64,000 bases of DNA from Dimorphilus gyrociliatus (Eukaryota; Annelida; Polychaeta; Dinophilidae). Location of the stretch: assembly GCA_904063045.1 (NCBI GenBank), contig CAJFCJ010000021.1, positions 62,001-126,000 on the forward strand. Direction: 5' to 3'. The position numbers and the translations under genes are program-made. Shown in pieces: positions 19,273 through 38,567 of this stretch (positions within the stretch are counted from its first letter, which is position 1; every line of letters begins with the position of its first letter). Below the pieces are notes generated by a model. That model did not search any database and was not told where the DNA came from. It worked only from the letters and a program-made list of their open reading frames with translations.

Positions 19273-22149
19273 AGTGCTGAATTAGCTCTTTTATCTGTTA
19301 GAAGACAATTCTACGAATAGAAATTGTTATTCAAGTACCCTATTATTGAATAAATTTTTCCATTTCAACAATGAAACTGTTTTCTGACTCATGACCATTC
19401 CTAATATAAAGGCCTAGTTACAAATATTTGTTTCAATAACTTGATAACATGTTTCAAAGGCATAGAAACTATAGTAACACCGAGACAAAAAACAATGTAG
19501 AACTACTCAGTGAACTAGAAAAACTCTCTGTGTTGCCATGACAATCCCCTTGATTGGAAAAACGCCTTGATTCTTATGAAACAAAAACATAGCCTAACAT
19601 TATTTAAAAGGTATGAAATGAACCTTTTCAGGTAAGGTAGCAATCACATTCCCACAGCTAATTAATATGACAAACCTATTGTCTAACTTACAGAAGCACC
19701 TAAATAGTGATTTGTTCATATCTGTTTAATAATCACAATAGACTTTGAATTGTTATTAATAAAACTTTGTCAGGAAATGCGGGAATTTTAGAGTATTTGA
19801 AAAATATCGATTGATATTTAACAAGAGGTATGCGATCTTTAATTTGTATGTATTGTGAAAGACTAACGTCAGGATATCATTTAACAAAATAAATATATAT
19901 CTTGACGGCACTCCTTCGAACAATTGCTCGTATTTTAACAAAGGAAAATGGATATATCCTGCCTATGATATACATAAATTATTCGCTTTTTTTGAATCTA
20001 TTGCGTGGTCTATTAAACCTTTAAATTACATTACTTTAATAATGCATACATTTTATAGCCTATATGGTTTAAAAGTATCTAAAAGTAACTAAAAAATATT
20101 TATATTTCATTACTCTAAATGCTCTATTTTGGAAGATAAAGAGTAATCAGTAGACTGTTAAAAATGGTTGAATATTTATTTAAAGTGTCAATGTGTACCT
20201 CTTTAAATCTCTCTCTCTCTTTCTCCCTCTTTCACTTTGATTATTAAATAATACACTCCTTGCTTTTCTCTTGTTTGCATTTAATTTAATATTTATTTTT
20301 AACTTTTCTCCTTTCTATTTTAAAACTAGAGAGATTATTTTACATAGTTGTGCACTTTCCGGAAGTTGGTAAACCTTGATTAAGAGGGACAGTATGAAAT
20401 AAGCTTTAGATATAGGGGGAATACTAAAAAAGAGGAAGGATATAGTTATAAATAACAATGAATTTCTAAATATACTGTATATATTAATATTTGTATTTGT
20501 ATACAGCATATTGTGTACATTTATATATACTGTATATATATATATATATATATGTCTAAAATAGGTAGCGGCTAAATATTATATCTATTTTCGTTCAATC
20601 TGCAATATATTCTCTTGAACAGAGAGAATAAAAGATCTTTTTAGCACCTACCTCTTACTTATAAGTGTTTTAATCTGTTATGAAATGGCGCAAGTAATAA
20701 CCAACTCAGTTACCATTTTGTTCACGGTCAATTTCCTGTTAGAAGGTCACAGTTAAGCTGAAAGGCTTGTTTTTTTCTTAAGGGCGTAGTTTTATAGCTT
20801 TGTTATTATATAAATTTCTATTGACTTTGGTTAAATTTTTAAGTATATATATTCTCTTATAGAAAAATATAATACAAATCAATCAGCTTAACAGTATTAA
20901 TAATTAAAATATATCTTTTGAAAAAATATATGGAAGCTTAATAGAAAAAGATAAACAAAAAAGAGAAAGAAAAGGATAAAGCAGGAGAGAGAGAGAGAAA
21001 GAGAGAAAGAGGTAGAGACAAAATAATTGGGTATAAAATGATAAATTTAAGAAATAATATTAGTTATATCATCTAAAGACACTCTTTATTGCTTCTTGAT
21101 AGAATAAAATAGGAAAAACTTGAAAGGGATATGCATACTTATCCCTTACTTAATTTGTAATGTATTTATACCTTAAGGAATTTTTTAACATTCTTTATAC
21201 TAATAGAAATGATTTGTTAGTATATGTTCTTATTATTCGTCTCTTTCTTTGTCAATTTCCTACCTATCGACCATAACAGCCTAATTTTCTACACCCTTTC
21301 TTTCGTCAACAAGTAAAAGAATTAATGATTACGTTTATTTTGAAGTGATTACTGTATTATTTCCTTCAATTATAGATTTCAAGGAAATATATCAATTGAA
21401 TAACACTTTTAAAAAGTTGTCTATTATTATATCACCCGTTTATTCATATATATTACAGTTTTTCCGTTATGAAAGAGCAATTTTCTTTCTGGCACAGACA
21501 AATACATTGACAATGACATACCTAAACGAACTTATATAAAAAGAGAAATACTTGAACGTATAGGGCTATATGATCGGATGTCAAAACTAGATAGATGAGA
21601 GAGGATATATTTTATATAATTTATAAAATAATCATTTTATCAAGTTGTTTTATTGTTTGTATTAATATAATTGTATTTTTATATTTTGCGTTTGAATCTG
21701 AAGATAAAGTAGAGTGGGGCATAGCATAAAAGTATATATACACTGTATAGTTAATACAAAAGTGTATATATATTGTATATAGAGGATATTAATAGGTTAA
21801 AAACCGATAAAAATAGGCGAGAAATGGAAAAAAAAGTAAAAACAAACTTGTGGTTAAAATTATTAATGACCTTTTCGATCAACTTAAACTAAATTGATTT
21901 GAAACCTATTAGAATAAATTACAAGTACTTTGTACTTGGAAATATTTACTTGCAAATATCTGGTATATCACATCCTTTTATAAGCTTTTATTCCTTTTTA
22001 CGATAATATATCAAATATAAACTATACTATTTTTTCTATAATAGGACTAGTTTTAGCAGAAGTATCTTTTATTGGAAAAATTATTGATTAATATAGTTAC
22101 CGTATTTCTAAATGCAGAGAAAAGTAATGGAAATAAACAAACATGAACG
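19273..22149. other. Intergenic space between the DDX54 and CDKL 3' ends
   Basis: About 2.9 kb between convergent genes, with no supportable ORF. It contains an RFX X-box-like site (19532-19545), pyrimidine tracts near 20210-20230, a GA tract near 20985-21010, a (TA)n run at 20522-20553 and several copies of the TATACTGTATA-type motif. Parts must be 3' UTR of the two genes. Confidence 0.5.
19532..19545 (+). promoter_or_regulatory. RFX X-box-like motif
   Basis: GTTGCCATGACAAT is one base away from the symmetrical RFX consensus (GTTGCCATGGCAAC-like). X-boxes usually lie upstream of ciliary genes, but the nearest genes here end rather than start, so its role is unclear. Confidence 0.3.
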
Positions 22150-29536
<7,387 letters not shown>

Positions 29537-32441
29537 TTATCTTTCATTAGACTTTTTTGATATTAATTCATCGCAAATCCTTGCTAAGTCGTCCAAGTCT
29601 TTTTTCTGGAAAAATTAAAAAAATATATATAAATCGTTGTATTGAGAAAAGTTAAAGAAGAGTTGAAAAAAATAAATAAAACCTTCTGAATTAATTCTTT
29701 CTGCAAAGCTGATTCCTTTATTTCCATTACTTTTACTCTGTTCTTCAATAATTGAATCTGAAAAGGGAATGTAGTCTTTTATTTGCTACTCCTTAATTTG
29801 AGAAAAATAATATAATAACGAACTTGTTCACTCTTTTCAGTTTCCATCTTGTTAAAATTAGATTTATTATCAATGTCATTCTGTTCTCTCTCTTTCATTA
29901 AGTTGTTGTATTTATTAACTCTATCCTTCAGTAGGCCTTGTAACTCTTTTAGCTGAGTGTTTAACAATTGATTTTTGACAGTGGTACGATGAAATTTCGA
30001 TTTTAATTCAGAATATAAAGAAGTCGTTTCATTTAACGCTCTCTCAAAACGCTCGACGTCCTCAGCAGCTTGTAAAATTGCCTTGTCCTTTGCCTCTAAC
30101 GAACTGGTTAACTTGTCTAAGACGCCATATTGATAATCAGTAAGAACGCTACAAAAAGTAACAATTTTGGTTATTCGTTATAATTCTAAATTATAGTTAT
30201 AAATAATAAATCCCTTACTCCCATTCTTTCTCTTTTTTCCGGTATTCTTCAAGTTTCTATGTAAAGTAACGTTAATAGTGTTGAGTTAATAATTAGACTA
30301 CATATTAATTATATAGAGAAAATAAAGGCTTTACTAACGGCTTCGTATTCTTTTGCTTTAGCTAGCATTTCATTTCTCATTTGAAGCGTCACCTCCTGCC
30401 TAACTTTCTCAATATCAGCCTGATTCAGGCCATTTGGAGTGGTTACTATAGCTCCGCTGTCATTGCTTCTCGACAGGCAATCGGTGGTGTGCTAGAATTT
30501 AGGAATAAATTGTCTATATATATATATATATGTACATATACAGTATGTAGTTATATATACAATATACTAATATAATAAAATAAATATATGCAAAAAGCAC
30601 AAAATAGTAAGGCAGGGAATACGAAAAAGAGAAGGTAACAATGATTTTCTTTAGGATAGGAGAAAAATATAAAATATTATTATTATAATTACAGGGATAG
30701 AATTCTTCTTCTGCATTGGGATTCTACTTAAACACAATGTCAAAACATCCTACTAACCGCTTGAGTATTAGCAATTTCACCACTATCCAGGGAATCTCTT
30801 GAGTACATCATTTCTCTCTCATTATACTGGCTAACTGATGTTAACCACGATGTACATAGCGAATCATTCTGATTGCGCAACATAGTGATAAGAGAACACG
30901 ATATTAATTTCCTCGGATTTTCGATGAATAATTATGCATTATTCCGCTCTTATCCTTACCAATATCTATCTATCTATTTATATATAAGAGTTTATTTACC
31001 GTATTTGCCGATTGCACAGTCATATTCCTAACAAAACTTGTTTCACCAACACCATTACAGTTCGCCTGGGACGACATTTCCCTTCCGGGCTCGCCAACTT
31101 TAAAAATTAATGGACGGGTGTCGGCGTCTCTCTCTAACAGTTGGCCATCTCCTTTCTCACCTATCCCTTTTCGCTTACAGGCTTCTTCTTGCCAAGCTAC
31201 ATAGAAAAAAAATGCTAGATAAATGCACATAAATTTCGCCTTTTGGTGATTAATCGATATATTTTTACCCTATTTTCACTACTCCTCTTTATAGTCCTAT
31301 TCTATAGTAGATTTTTTTTCTTAGAGAACAAATGTATCTCTTATTTTAAGACAATAATAAACATATGTATGAAAAGCTCCATCAAAGGAATTGGAATAAG
31401 AAATCAAACCATAGAATGATGAACTAAACGTCTGTATTATTTAATTATTTATCAGTAGAAAGAGTTCAAACTAGTCCCTTTGGATAGATTATAAAACATT
31501 ATTAGACGCTCTTAATCTCTAGTAATCAGCTAATGTATTTAAAAAAATTGATAAGTTTATATATTTATATGTAGAAATAGAAAAAGAGAAATAAGATATA
31601 TTAACCGCTTTTATTCAAAAAATCTTCATAAAAAAAAAGGAACGTTACGAAAGGAAAATGAGGGAGAGAGAGAGAAAAAAAAACCGGTTCCCGTCTCTTC
31701 TATTGATTTCTAAGCTTTTCCTCCAGAATACAATATTCACGATGAAAAATACCACCAGGTGGCTTCGTTAGTTTGAGAGCGTCTTTTTTCTTTCTTTTTT
31801 AAGTTTAATTAAAGTCTTATTCTTGAAAATATTTAATAACAAAAAGAAATACTTAGATAATAGGATCTTTGTACTACATAAAACACTTCAATTAAATTGG
31901 TCTATTATTGAAAAAAAAAACTCATTACCTAAATTATGAACGATTTCGATTTCTAATTAAGGAAATTATACATTAAAGGATTGGTTTAGGAGGGAAGGCT
32001 GTTTAAAAGGTGTGTGTGTGTGCGCGCAATCCCGTTATTTTAATTAAACAAGTAAAAAACCTCTTCATTAGAGACCTAAATAAATTCTCGTCTAATTAAC
32101 AAATAAAAGATATATACAGTAATTTAAATATCTACCATATTCTTTTCGTTATTTATCGTACTTCGACAGATAAAGTATTGTAATAAAAACCAGTAAAATC
32201 TTATTTAAATACTATTTTGTGTATTAATTATTAGTTTATTACACATTTATCAATTCTTTGTTGTTTTAATTAAACAAATTATATCATATATCAAACCTTT
32301 TATTGGTCCTTTCTTTGAAGTCGTTTTCTCCGCCGAAGCTCTTCTACATCTTAATTTAAATTTATTTAAATCATCTTGCAACAGTTCAACTGATAATCTT
32401 TTTGGACAATCCCAAAATCCTTCATCATCAACTTTCAACAT
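29537..32441 (-). CDS. TACC: Transforming acidic coiled-coil protein (TACC)
   Basis: Eight exons: 32297-32441, 31000-31196, 30758-30868, 30339-30491, 30219-30256, 29824-30148, 29683-29757 and 29537-29605; phases close to 370 residues. TACC proteins bind XMAP215/chTOG and load it onto centrosomes and microtubule plus ends. The last ~200 residues form the diagnostic coiled-coil TACC domain, from ADIEKVRQEVTLQMRNEML through LNETTSLYSELKSKFHR and LLNTQLKELQ to the family C terminus LDDLARICDELISK. The N-terminal part (MLKVDDEGFWDCPKRLS...) is short and low in complexity, so the protein is much smaller than vertebrate TACCs but like other invertebrate short forms. The first intron of 1.1 kb is long. 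Identification rests on the C terminus; the exact 5' exons are less sure. Confidence 0.85.
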
Positions 32442-33305
32442 ATTTTCTATTTATAACAAGCTCGTTGATTTTTTGTCTTCTTTTCTTACTTTATATATTA
32501 CAGTAATATTACTATATAGCATCTATGTGTTACTACTTGTTTATCACGTGTTTATTTGAAAAGAAATCTAGTATAACTGTACTTTACTATATATATATAT
32601 GTTTATACATATAGCATATAGCAATAAAATAAAAAACGATAATCCTTTCGATCACCTACAAAAGAATAATGAAAAACGCTTCAATATTAGTTAGCTGCTA
32701 ATCTTAGGCCTAACCGAAGGAGTCAACAGTTTAGGAAAAATAATAATAAAACTGTGGAAAATTGATAAAAAAAAGAAATAGGAATGCAAGTTTAAACTGG
32801 TTTTTTTTTCTCTCTCTCTCCCTCTATGTCTCTCGGTCTCGGTTCAAAATAGAAGAGAAAGAGCTTATTATTGAAAAAGAAACAACAGTCTAAGGCTGTT
32901 TCTTTACCTTTTGCTTGAATCTATTTAATTTAATTGTTTATTATTTAAAAAAATATCAGAAGAGAAAGAATAAGTTTTCTTAATAGAATGAAATATAAAA
33001 GTATTAGAAACTATACGACAGGAAAATAGGGTGGGGAGGGGGAAGGGTATTTGAATAGTATACAAAAATCTCTAAATCCTTTAACACCTAAATCTTGTTT
33101 GAACGGTATTAATCGTCGAATTGAGCTCTGTTTTTTTATTATTTTTAAGACTCTTTTTCTCTTATCCAATCGCAAAATTTAGGTTTTATGGGTTTTTATT
33201 GCAACTTAATACTTAGTAATAGTTGATAAATAATTAAAAAATGATTTATTAGCTTGATTCTTCCTTTTCTTTAATATTTGATAAGCTTTTATACCAAAAA
33301 TATAT
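32442..33305. other. Intergenic space upstream of TACC
   Basis: About 860 bases, A+T rich. Contains ATCACGTGTT (E-box) near 32544, a TA run near 32587-32600 and a pyrimidine tract near 32808-32830. It holds the TACC promoter and the 3' flank of the next minus-strand gene; no ORF is supportable. Confidence 0.45.
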
Positions 33306-34001
33306 CTAAAATTCCAGCACTGTTCCTCTGATTCTTTTCTTTCTCCTTATTACAGTTCTTACTAGAGTATCTGGTGTACTGTTAATAAATGGTTTGTCTG
33401 GAGTTGTTTGTTTACTACTAGAGCTAGGATCTGTAGATCGTGGACTATTGGCCGGTGCCTTTGGGCCTTTTGTTTTACCAGAACTTCCTGCTTTAATTAA
33501 GGAATTTATCTGCCTCATAACTGATAATTGGCGCCGGCTTTCGGCGTCACTCTCTTTATACGAAGAGCTTGTATCTAGATTAAAATTAGGACCAGTTTCG
33601 TATGTAGATTCTAATTCTCCATCGCTAGAATTAGTGAAAACGGCAGTTGAACAATTTATTGAAGAAGCTTCCAATTCGGATTCAGACACGGTTCGAAGAA
33701 TTTTTCGATTTTTCGAAAGGAGAAAATTCTTTTTCTTATTAACTCTTTGTAGACGTATACTAGCTCTTTGACGCCTTAGACCACGTCTAAATTTCTCTTC
33801 TTCAGATATTGGTGTTGAATGAGCGAAACCATCGATTTTATTATCGGAAACAACATCTAAATTTTCTAATATTGTTAAAAAATCAACTTTTAACGAATAG
33901 AGTTCATTCTTTAATTCTAAATTATCTTTAATTATTTCTAGCATTCGAATTTTTGTTGACCAGAATAAATCTATAAAACTTTCTTCGTTGTTTCCTTCCA
34001 T
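33306..34001 (-). CDS. Orphan single-exon protein, coiled-coil start and Ser-rich tail
   Basis: Intact 231-codon ORF, far too long for chance in such A+T-rich DNA. The first ~45 residues (SFIDLFWSTKIRMLEIIKDN and LELKNELYSLKV) look helical and may form a coiled coil. A basic region with FRRGLRRQRASIRLQR and KKKNFLLSKNRKIL follows, then an acidic/Ser-Thr region with SSSYKESDAESRRQLS, and a basic C terminus RTVIRRKKRIRGTVLEF. The layout (short N-terminal helix, disordered middle, basic tail with a YKE box) faintly recalls shugoshin-like proteins, but I cannot support that name. No signal peptide or membrane segment is seen. Confidence 0.65.
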   Translation of the reverse strand: MEGNNEESFIDLFWSTKIRMLEIIKDNLELKNELYSLKVDFLTILENLDVVSDNKIDGFAHSTPISEEEKFRRGLRRQRASIRLQRVNKKKNFLLSKNRKILRTVSESELEASSINCSTAVFTNSSDGELESTYETGPNFNLDTSSSYKESDAESRRQLSVMRQINSLIKAGSSGKTKGPKAPANSPRSTDPSSSSKQTTPDKPFINSTPDTLVRTVIRRKKRIRGTVLEF

Positions 34002-34917
34002 TTTGTATGTTGTTTACTCTTGAATATTTTTCCTTTTTTATACTTAATTAGCCTACTCAACTCTTTGTTTTTTACTATATTTTTGTTTTTTTTTTCATAG
34101 CTATACATATGAAATGGTATGTACCTATTACAGAAATAGGACTAATTAAATATTAGCCATAAATGGTTAAAATATTAAACTTGTATGGGAGAATAATAGA
34201 AATATTTTATATTCGGAATTAGGGCTCTTATCGAGTTAATTTAAACTATTAATTAATGTTATTTTAAGTTTTCAGTTTCCTTGACTCCTAATACATACTA
34301 GAACATACTTGTTCAAATATTAATTAAAAGATAGATGGCGCTTTGTTGTTTTCCTTCCCCAAAAACCTCACCCCGGACTCCCATTATATTTTATGTAATA
34401 CAGACAATGTTTGTATGTTAATAGAGAAAAACAAGTTTTTATATTAACGTATAAGCTAGGATTAACATTATTCTATTCACAAAGTTTTAAATAATATATG
34501 GAATTTATGCCTATCTGGCCCATTTAGTAAGGAAGAAGTAATAAACCCCTTGTTGTAATCTACAGCCGTCTGGTGTTAATTAATGTCCACATAGCAAAGA
34601 ACAATATAAGTAGTATCTATTTATACTTTTTGTATGAATATTGAATGTACATACAGTATATACTGCATGAATTGATAAACATATACCTGTATATAACTAT
34701 TTTTCAAGCTATTTAAAGACATTTACAATGAAACGAAGAAAGAAATATTGCATAATAAATAGCTATTTATTGTCTTTAAATGATTCATGTAATTTTTTTT
34801 TAATTACGATAATAAACTTGTTTGAAAAATTACAAATAATTTTTAATATTTAATTCTATTTCTAATTAAAAAGAAAGTATATTTTTCGCTTTTAAAGAAA
34901 GTTTATATCGAGCATAA
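34002..34917. other. Divergent intergenic space
   Basis: About 0.9 kb between two divergent orphan genes, so it must contain both promoters. It includes a TACATACAGTATATACTGCA palindrome at 34648-34667. Nothing else was recognised. Confidence 0.4.
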
Positions 34918-36197
34918 ATGGATCAAGATAATGTTACGAGTTGCCAAGATAAATCTAATATAATCGGTGAGCCTGCTTTCCTTCTAACTTTCTACGTTTG
35001 TAATGGTAAGAGGGGGTTACTTTACAATTATTTACAGAAAGACCTAGATTGATTGAAGATAAACCACGACCCTCTTGGTATATTCCTTTATCATCCAAAC
35101 AACTATCAGCTTTCTACGAGGTTCTTTTACTTTCTTTTTATGTTACATTGTGCAGTAAAAAATTGGCCAATTTCCCATCTCCCCCTAACACCCATCCCCT
35201 TCTGTTCTATTTAGCTTCTTATTTATTTGGACAACGGAAATAGCGATCCAAGAGTAATTATAAGAAAATTGAGAGACGTTCCAGGACTGAAAGTTGACTA
35301 TGGAACTCTTCTGCAATCCTTGAGAAGGAGTAGAAATGAGCGTTATAAATACATCGACTTCGATAGATTACTATGGAGTATTGGCATTTTCTCCTATTAC
35401 GATTTCCCTCTAGCATTAGCGTCTAAGAGTGCTAAACTATTAGCTTCTTCGATAGCGACATTTGCCATTCGAGGTTTACTAGAAGAGAGTAGAGACAAAA
35501 ATAATAGTTCAAAATTAAATATCTCAGAAAAAGTAACCGTCAGAGACCTTCGAAGATTAGCCCTTTCAGGCAGAATAGCGTCTAAATTGCCAAATCTAGA
35601 CTGCTTTGTTGATCTTATGAAGGAAATTGCTTTGGGCAATAATCTATTTTACAGCAGTAAAAAAACAAGAAATTTAACCACATCTCTCACCGAAAATAGC
35701 TGTAATTGCAATAATCGCTTACCAATAATAGACGTTTCTAAATTATCTTTAGCCTATCGTAGTAGGCCTCCAACTTTTGCGAAATATATTCCACTAGAGA
35801 AATGTCCTGTGAAGAGATATCCTCAGCCAAAATTTATGAATTATGAATACTTTAAGGCAAAGTTGTTAAAACAGGTTTGCTTAACTTAATGAAAAAGAGA
35901 TTTTTCTTATTAAAAAGTATTTTAAAATAGATGAAAAGAAAAATAGATCGGTATTATACCGATTTAAAGAATGCAAATATAAAGATAAGACCAAAATTAT
36001 TTAAATGGATTGTAGAGAATAGAATGGGTTCGAATGCAAATTGGGATAACATCAATGAATTAGCTCATATCTTTAACATCTATTTCCCTAATAAAAAAAG
36101 TGATATGTTTGTTCAATATCCACCAGATAATCAATACGGTAGAGTTCTTCAAGCAAAACTGAAGGCTGTTAGAAGAGAAAAAAGAGTATATTTTTGA
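34918..36197 (+). CDS. Unidentified four-exon protein (352 residues)
   Basis: Exons 34918-34966, 35038-35120, 35215-35874 and 35931-36197; all phases close. Early segments read PRPSWYIPLSSKQLSAFYE and DPRVIIRKLRDVPG. A hydrophobic stretch near residues 95-125 (SIGIFSYYDFPLALASKSAK) could be a helix rather than a membrane span. The C-terminal third is basic, with KRKIDRYYTDLKNANIKIRP and KAVRREKRVYF at the end. I do not recognise a domain. The coding call rests on length, clean splice sites and phase agreement. It runs convergent to the SLC37 gene, 164 bases away. Confidence 0.7.
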
Positions 36198-36361
36198 AAA
36201 GACAATACAATACTATATTGTTAAAAATTCTCTGTGTTCCATCAATCAAAAGTTTAAGTTATGAATAGAGATTAAATGGCAAATGTATGCACAATACATA
36301 AGAATATGCATCATTGATAATTGAACGTCTGTGAGATATATTTCAGAATCATAGTCTTCTC

Positions 36362-38322
36362 TCAAACATTAGTTGGTTCTTTGCCCGATTCAGGTTGTTT
36401 AGACCTTCTGCTTTGGTTAATTTCGTAGAGTCTAGCAGCTCTATATACAGCAATACTTCCCATAAAACATATTATTACCATTACATAAAAAACAGCTGTC
36501 CAACCGAGAACATCAGCTATAAAGCCAATTAAAGGACCTTCGATGAACCCACCAACTGAACCAAAGCCATTAATCAAACCAGTTACGGCTGCCGCTGCGC
36601 CGTGTCTTTCCCCAAGGTCCGCTGATATTGAACCGCCTAATAGCGAATCTGGTCCACAATTTAGAGCTCCCGCTGACAGTAGGAAAACACTATTAACTAT
36701 AACTCCCCATCCACTAGTTGCTATGAATAATATTAGGCAAATGGCACTGAGAAATATCGATATGCTAACGCCAATAAGTGCTTTTCCTCCTAATAATCTG
36801 AATAAAAAAGAAACTATTGATGTACAGTATAATAAAAAACAGTAAGAATAGAAAAACCTTTACCTATCAACAACAAATCCAATAACTGCTGAACCAGCAA
36901 CACCTCCAATTTCGAACATTGTTGAAAACATACCCGCCTGAGCTTTTGAATATCGTAATACATTCAACAAGTACATTGGAAGCCACATGTACATAGTATA
37001 TCTAACTAATTTTAAACTAAACATTCCAATTGCGCATTCCTTGACACATCTATATATGAAAATTTAATATTATAAATTGTTATGTCTATAAACATTTAAT
37101 AATTACATAACTTTCCATAATTGGAGAAGAGACAACTTTTGAACATTTTGAGTTTCAATTCCAGATTCTTTTGAAGATTCTATAATTTTTTTAAATAAAC
37201 ATAAATGATTAATAAATATTAATAATAAAAGGTTATATATTCCTACCTCTTCCTGGTATATCTATTCCAATTTCGTTGCTTTCTCTAAAGAAGAAGAATA
37301 GGAGAAGACTTATAGTACCCTATAAAATTATCATAGGAATAGAAAGTATACATAACATTTTATATGGTTAATAAAAAACAAACAGTAATGAGAGACGGTA
37401 GAACAAACACATTTCTCCAGCCATATTTTGCTTGTAGAAAGACTGCTAAAGTTGTTCCCACTATTCCTCCAACAAAAGCACTAGCCCCGAATAAACCAAA
37501 AATTGAATTTCTAGATTTATCTGAGAACCATGTGCCAAGAATTTTACCGCAATTTGGCCAACAATGAGCCTTAATAACAGATGAATTAATATTTGTATAA
37601 CTGACATTTAAACAAATTAATATACAGCATACTGTATTTGCTAAACATACCTGAGCTGCCCCGTTAATGAATAATAAGGTAACTAGAATGTAAAAGCTAC
37701 TCCAATTGCCAAAAGTAATCTTGTAAATAATTGAAATATAGATAAAATTTATAATTTTAGAATAAATATCATCATCCTTTTACCATTGATAAAGCTGAAA
37801 TAAATAGTGTTATGGCAAAGGTTCTTCTTGCTCCGAATCGATCTCCAACTGCTCCTAGGAACATCTAATAAAGGATATCTTAACTTAGATATTGAAAAAG
37901 CGATCAGAATTTTTAATTAATCGGTTAATAAATTACCTGAGACATTGCATAAGGAAACAGTAAAGCTGCATCTAACCATCCTAATTGAGATTTACTAAAT
38001 AATAATTCGCTTTTTAAATCAACTTTTATCTGTAGTTTTGAAATATTTTTTAATAAGTCGCTTGAAATTTAATTGATCAATATAGAATATACTGTTGATG
38101 TAGAATAGTTCAAATAATAAATAATATGATTTTGTTGATTCTATTGCATTCCACTTTCTTGTTTTTTATTATAAAATATTCTATTTTATGATCTTGTGTT
38201 AATAAATAGCCTAATTTAAATCTTACCACTCCAAGAGGCTTTCTAAGAAAATATGTTGATGCATAAGCTACCCAGCCAAGTACAAATATAACAATTTGAC
38301 GAAACTTTAAGGAAAGTTTCAT
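36362..38322 (-). CDS. SLC37A: SLC37-family sugar-phosphate transporter (MFS)
   Basis: Nine exons: 38227-38322, 37937-38029, 37784-37864, 37651-37719, 37384-37569, 37247-37319, 37107-37179, 36864-37049 and 36362-36797; 430 residues, all phases close. The family exchanges organophosphates such as glucose-6-phosphate for phosphate across the ER membrane. Seen are TM1 with YASTYFLRKPLGV, SQLGWLDAALLFPYAMSQM, the MFS loop GAVGDRFGARR, NGAAQAHCWPNCGKI (family-typical QxxxWP), SLLQLWK, VRYTMYMWLPMYLL, and a C-terminal half with NCGPDSLLGGSISADLGER and ALTGLINGFGSVGG-type helices. About twelve membrane helices are predicted by eye. The short C-terminal tail is hydrophilic. It is slightly shorter than vertebrate SLC37 proteins, mainly in the central loop. 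Which of SLC37A1-A4 it matches best cannot be decided here. Confidence 0.88.
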
Positions 38323-38567
38323 AATTATTTTCCTTATCGGGGAGACAATTTAGAATCAATGGAAAAATGACGTTTTAATCAAGCAATCGCTTTATCAACC
38401 AACTTAAAAATTATGTCTCTTTTACTGAAAACAAGCAACAACTGGTAATAGTGAGGTTACCTAATACAACTCAATTTATGGTAAGGAACATTTGAACCAG
38501 CACACTATTCAGGACTATAGTTGAGCGGAAATAGAACCACTATATCCTCAAGATATTGGCGGTGAAT

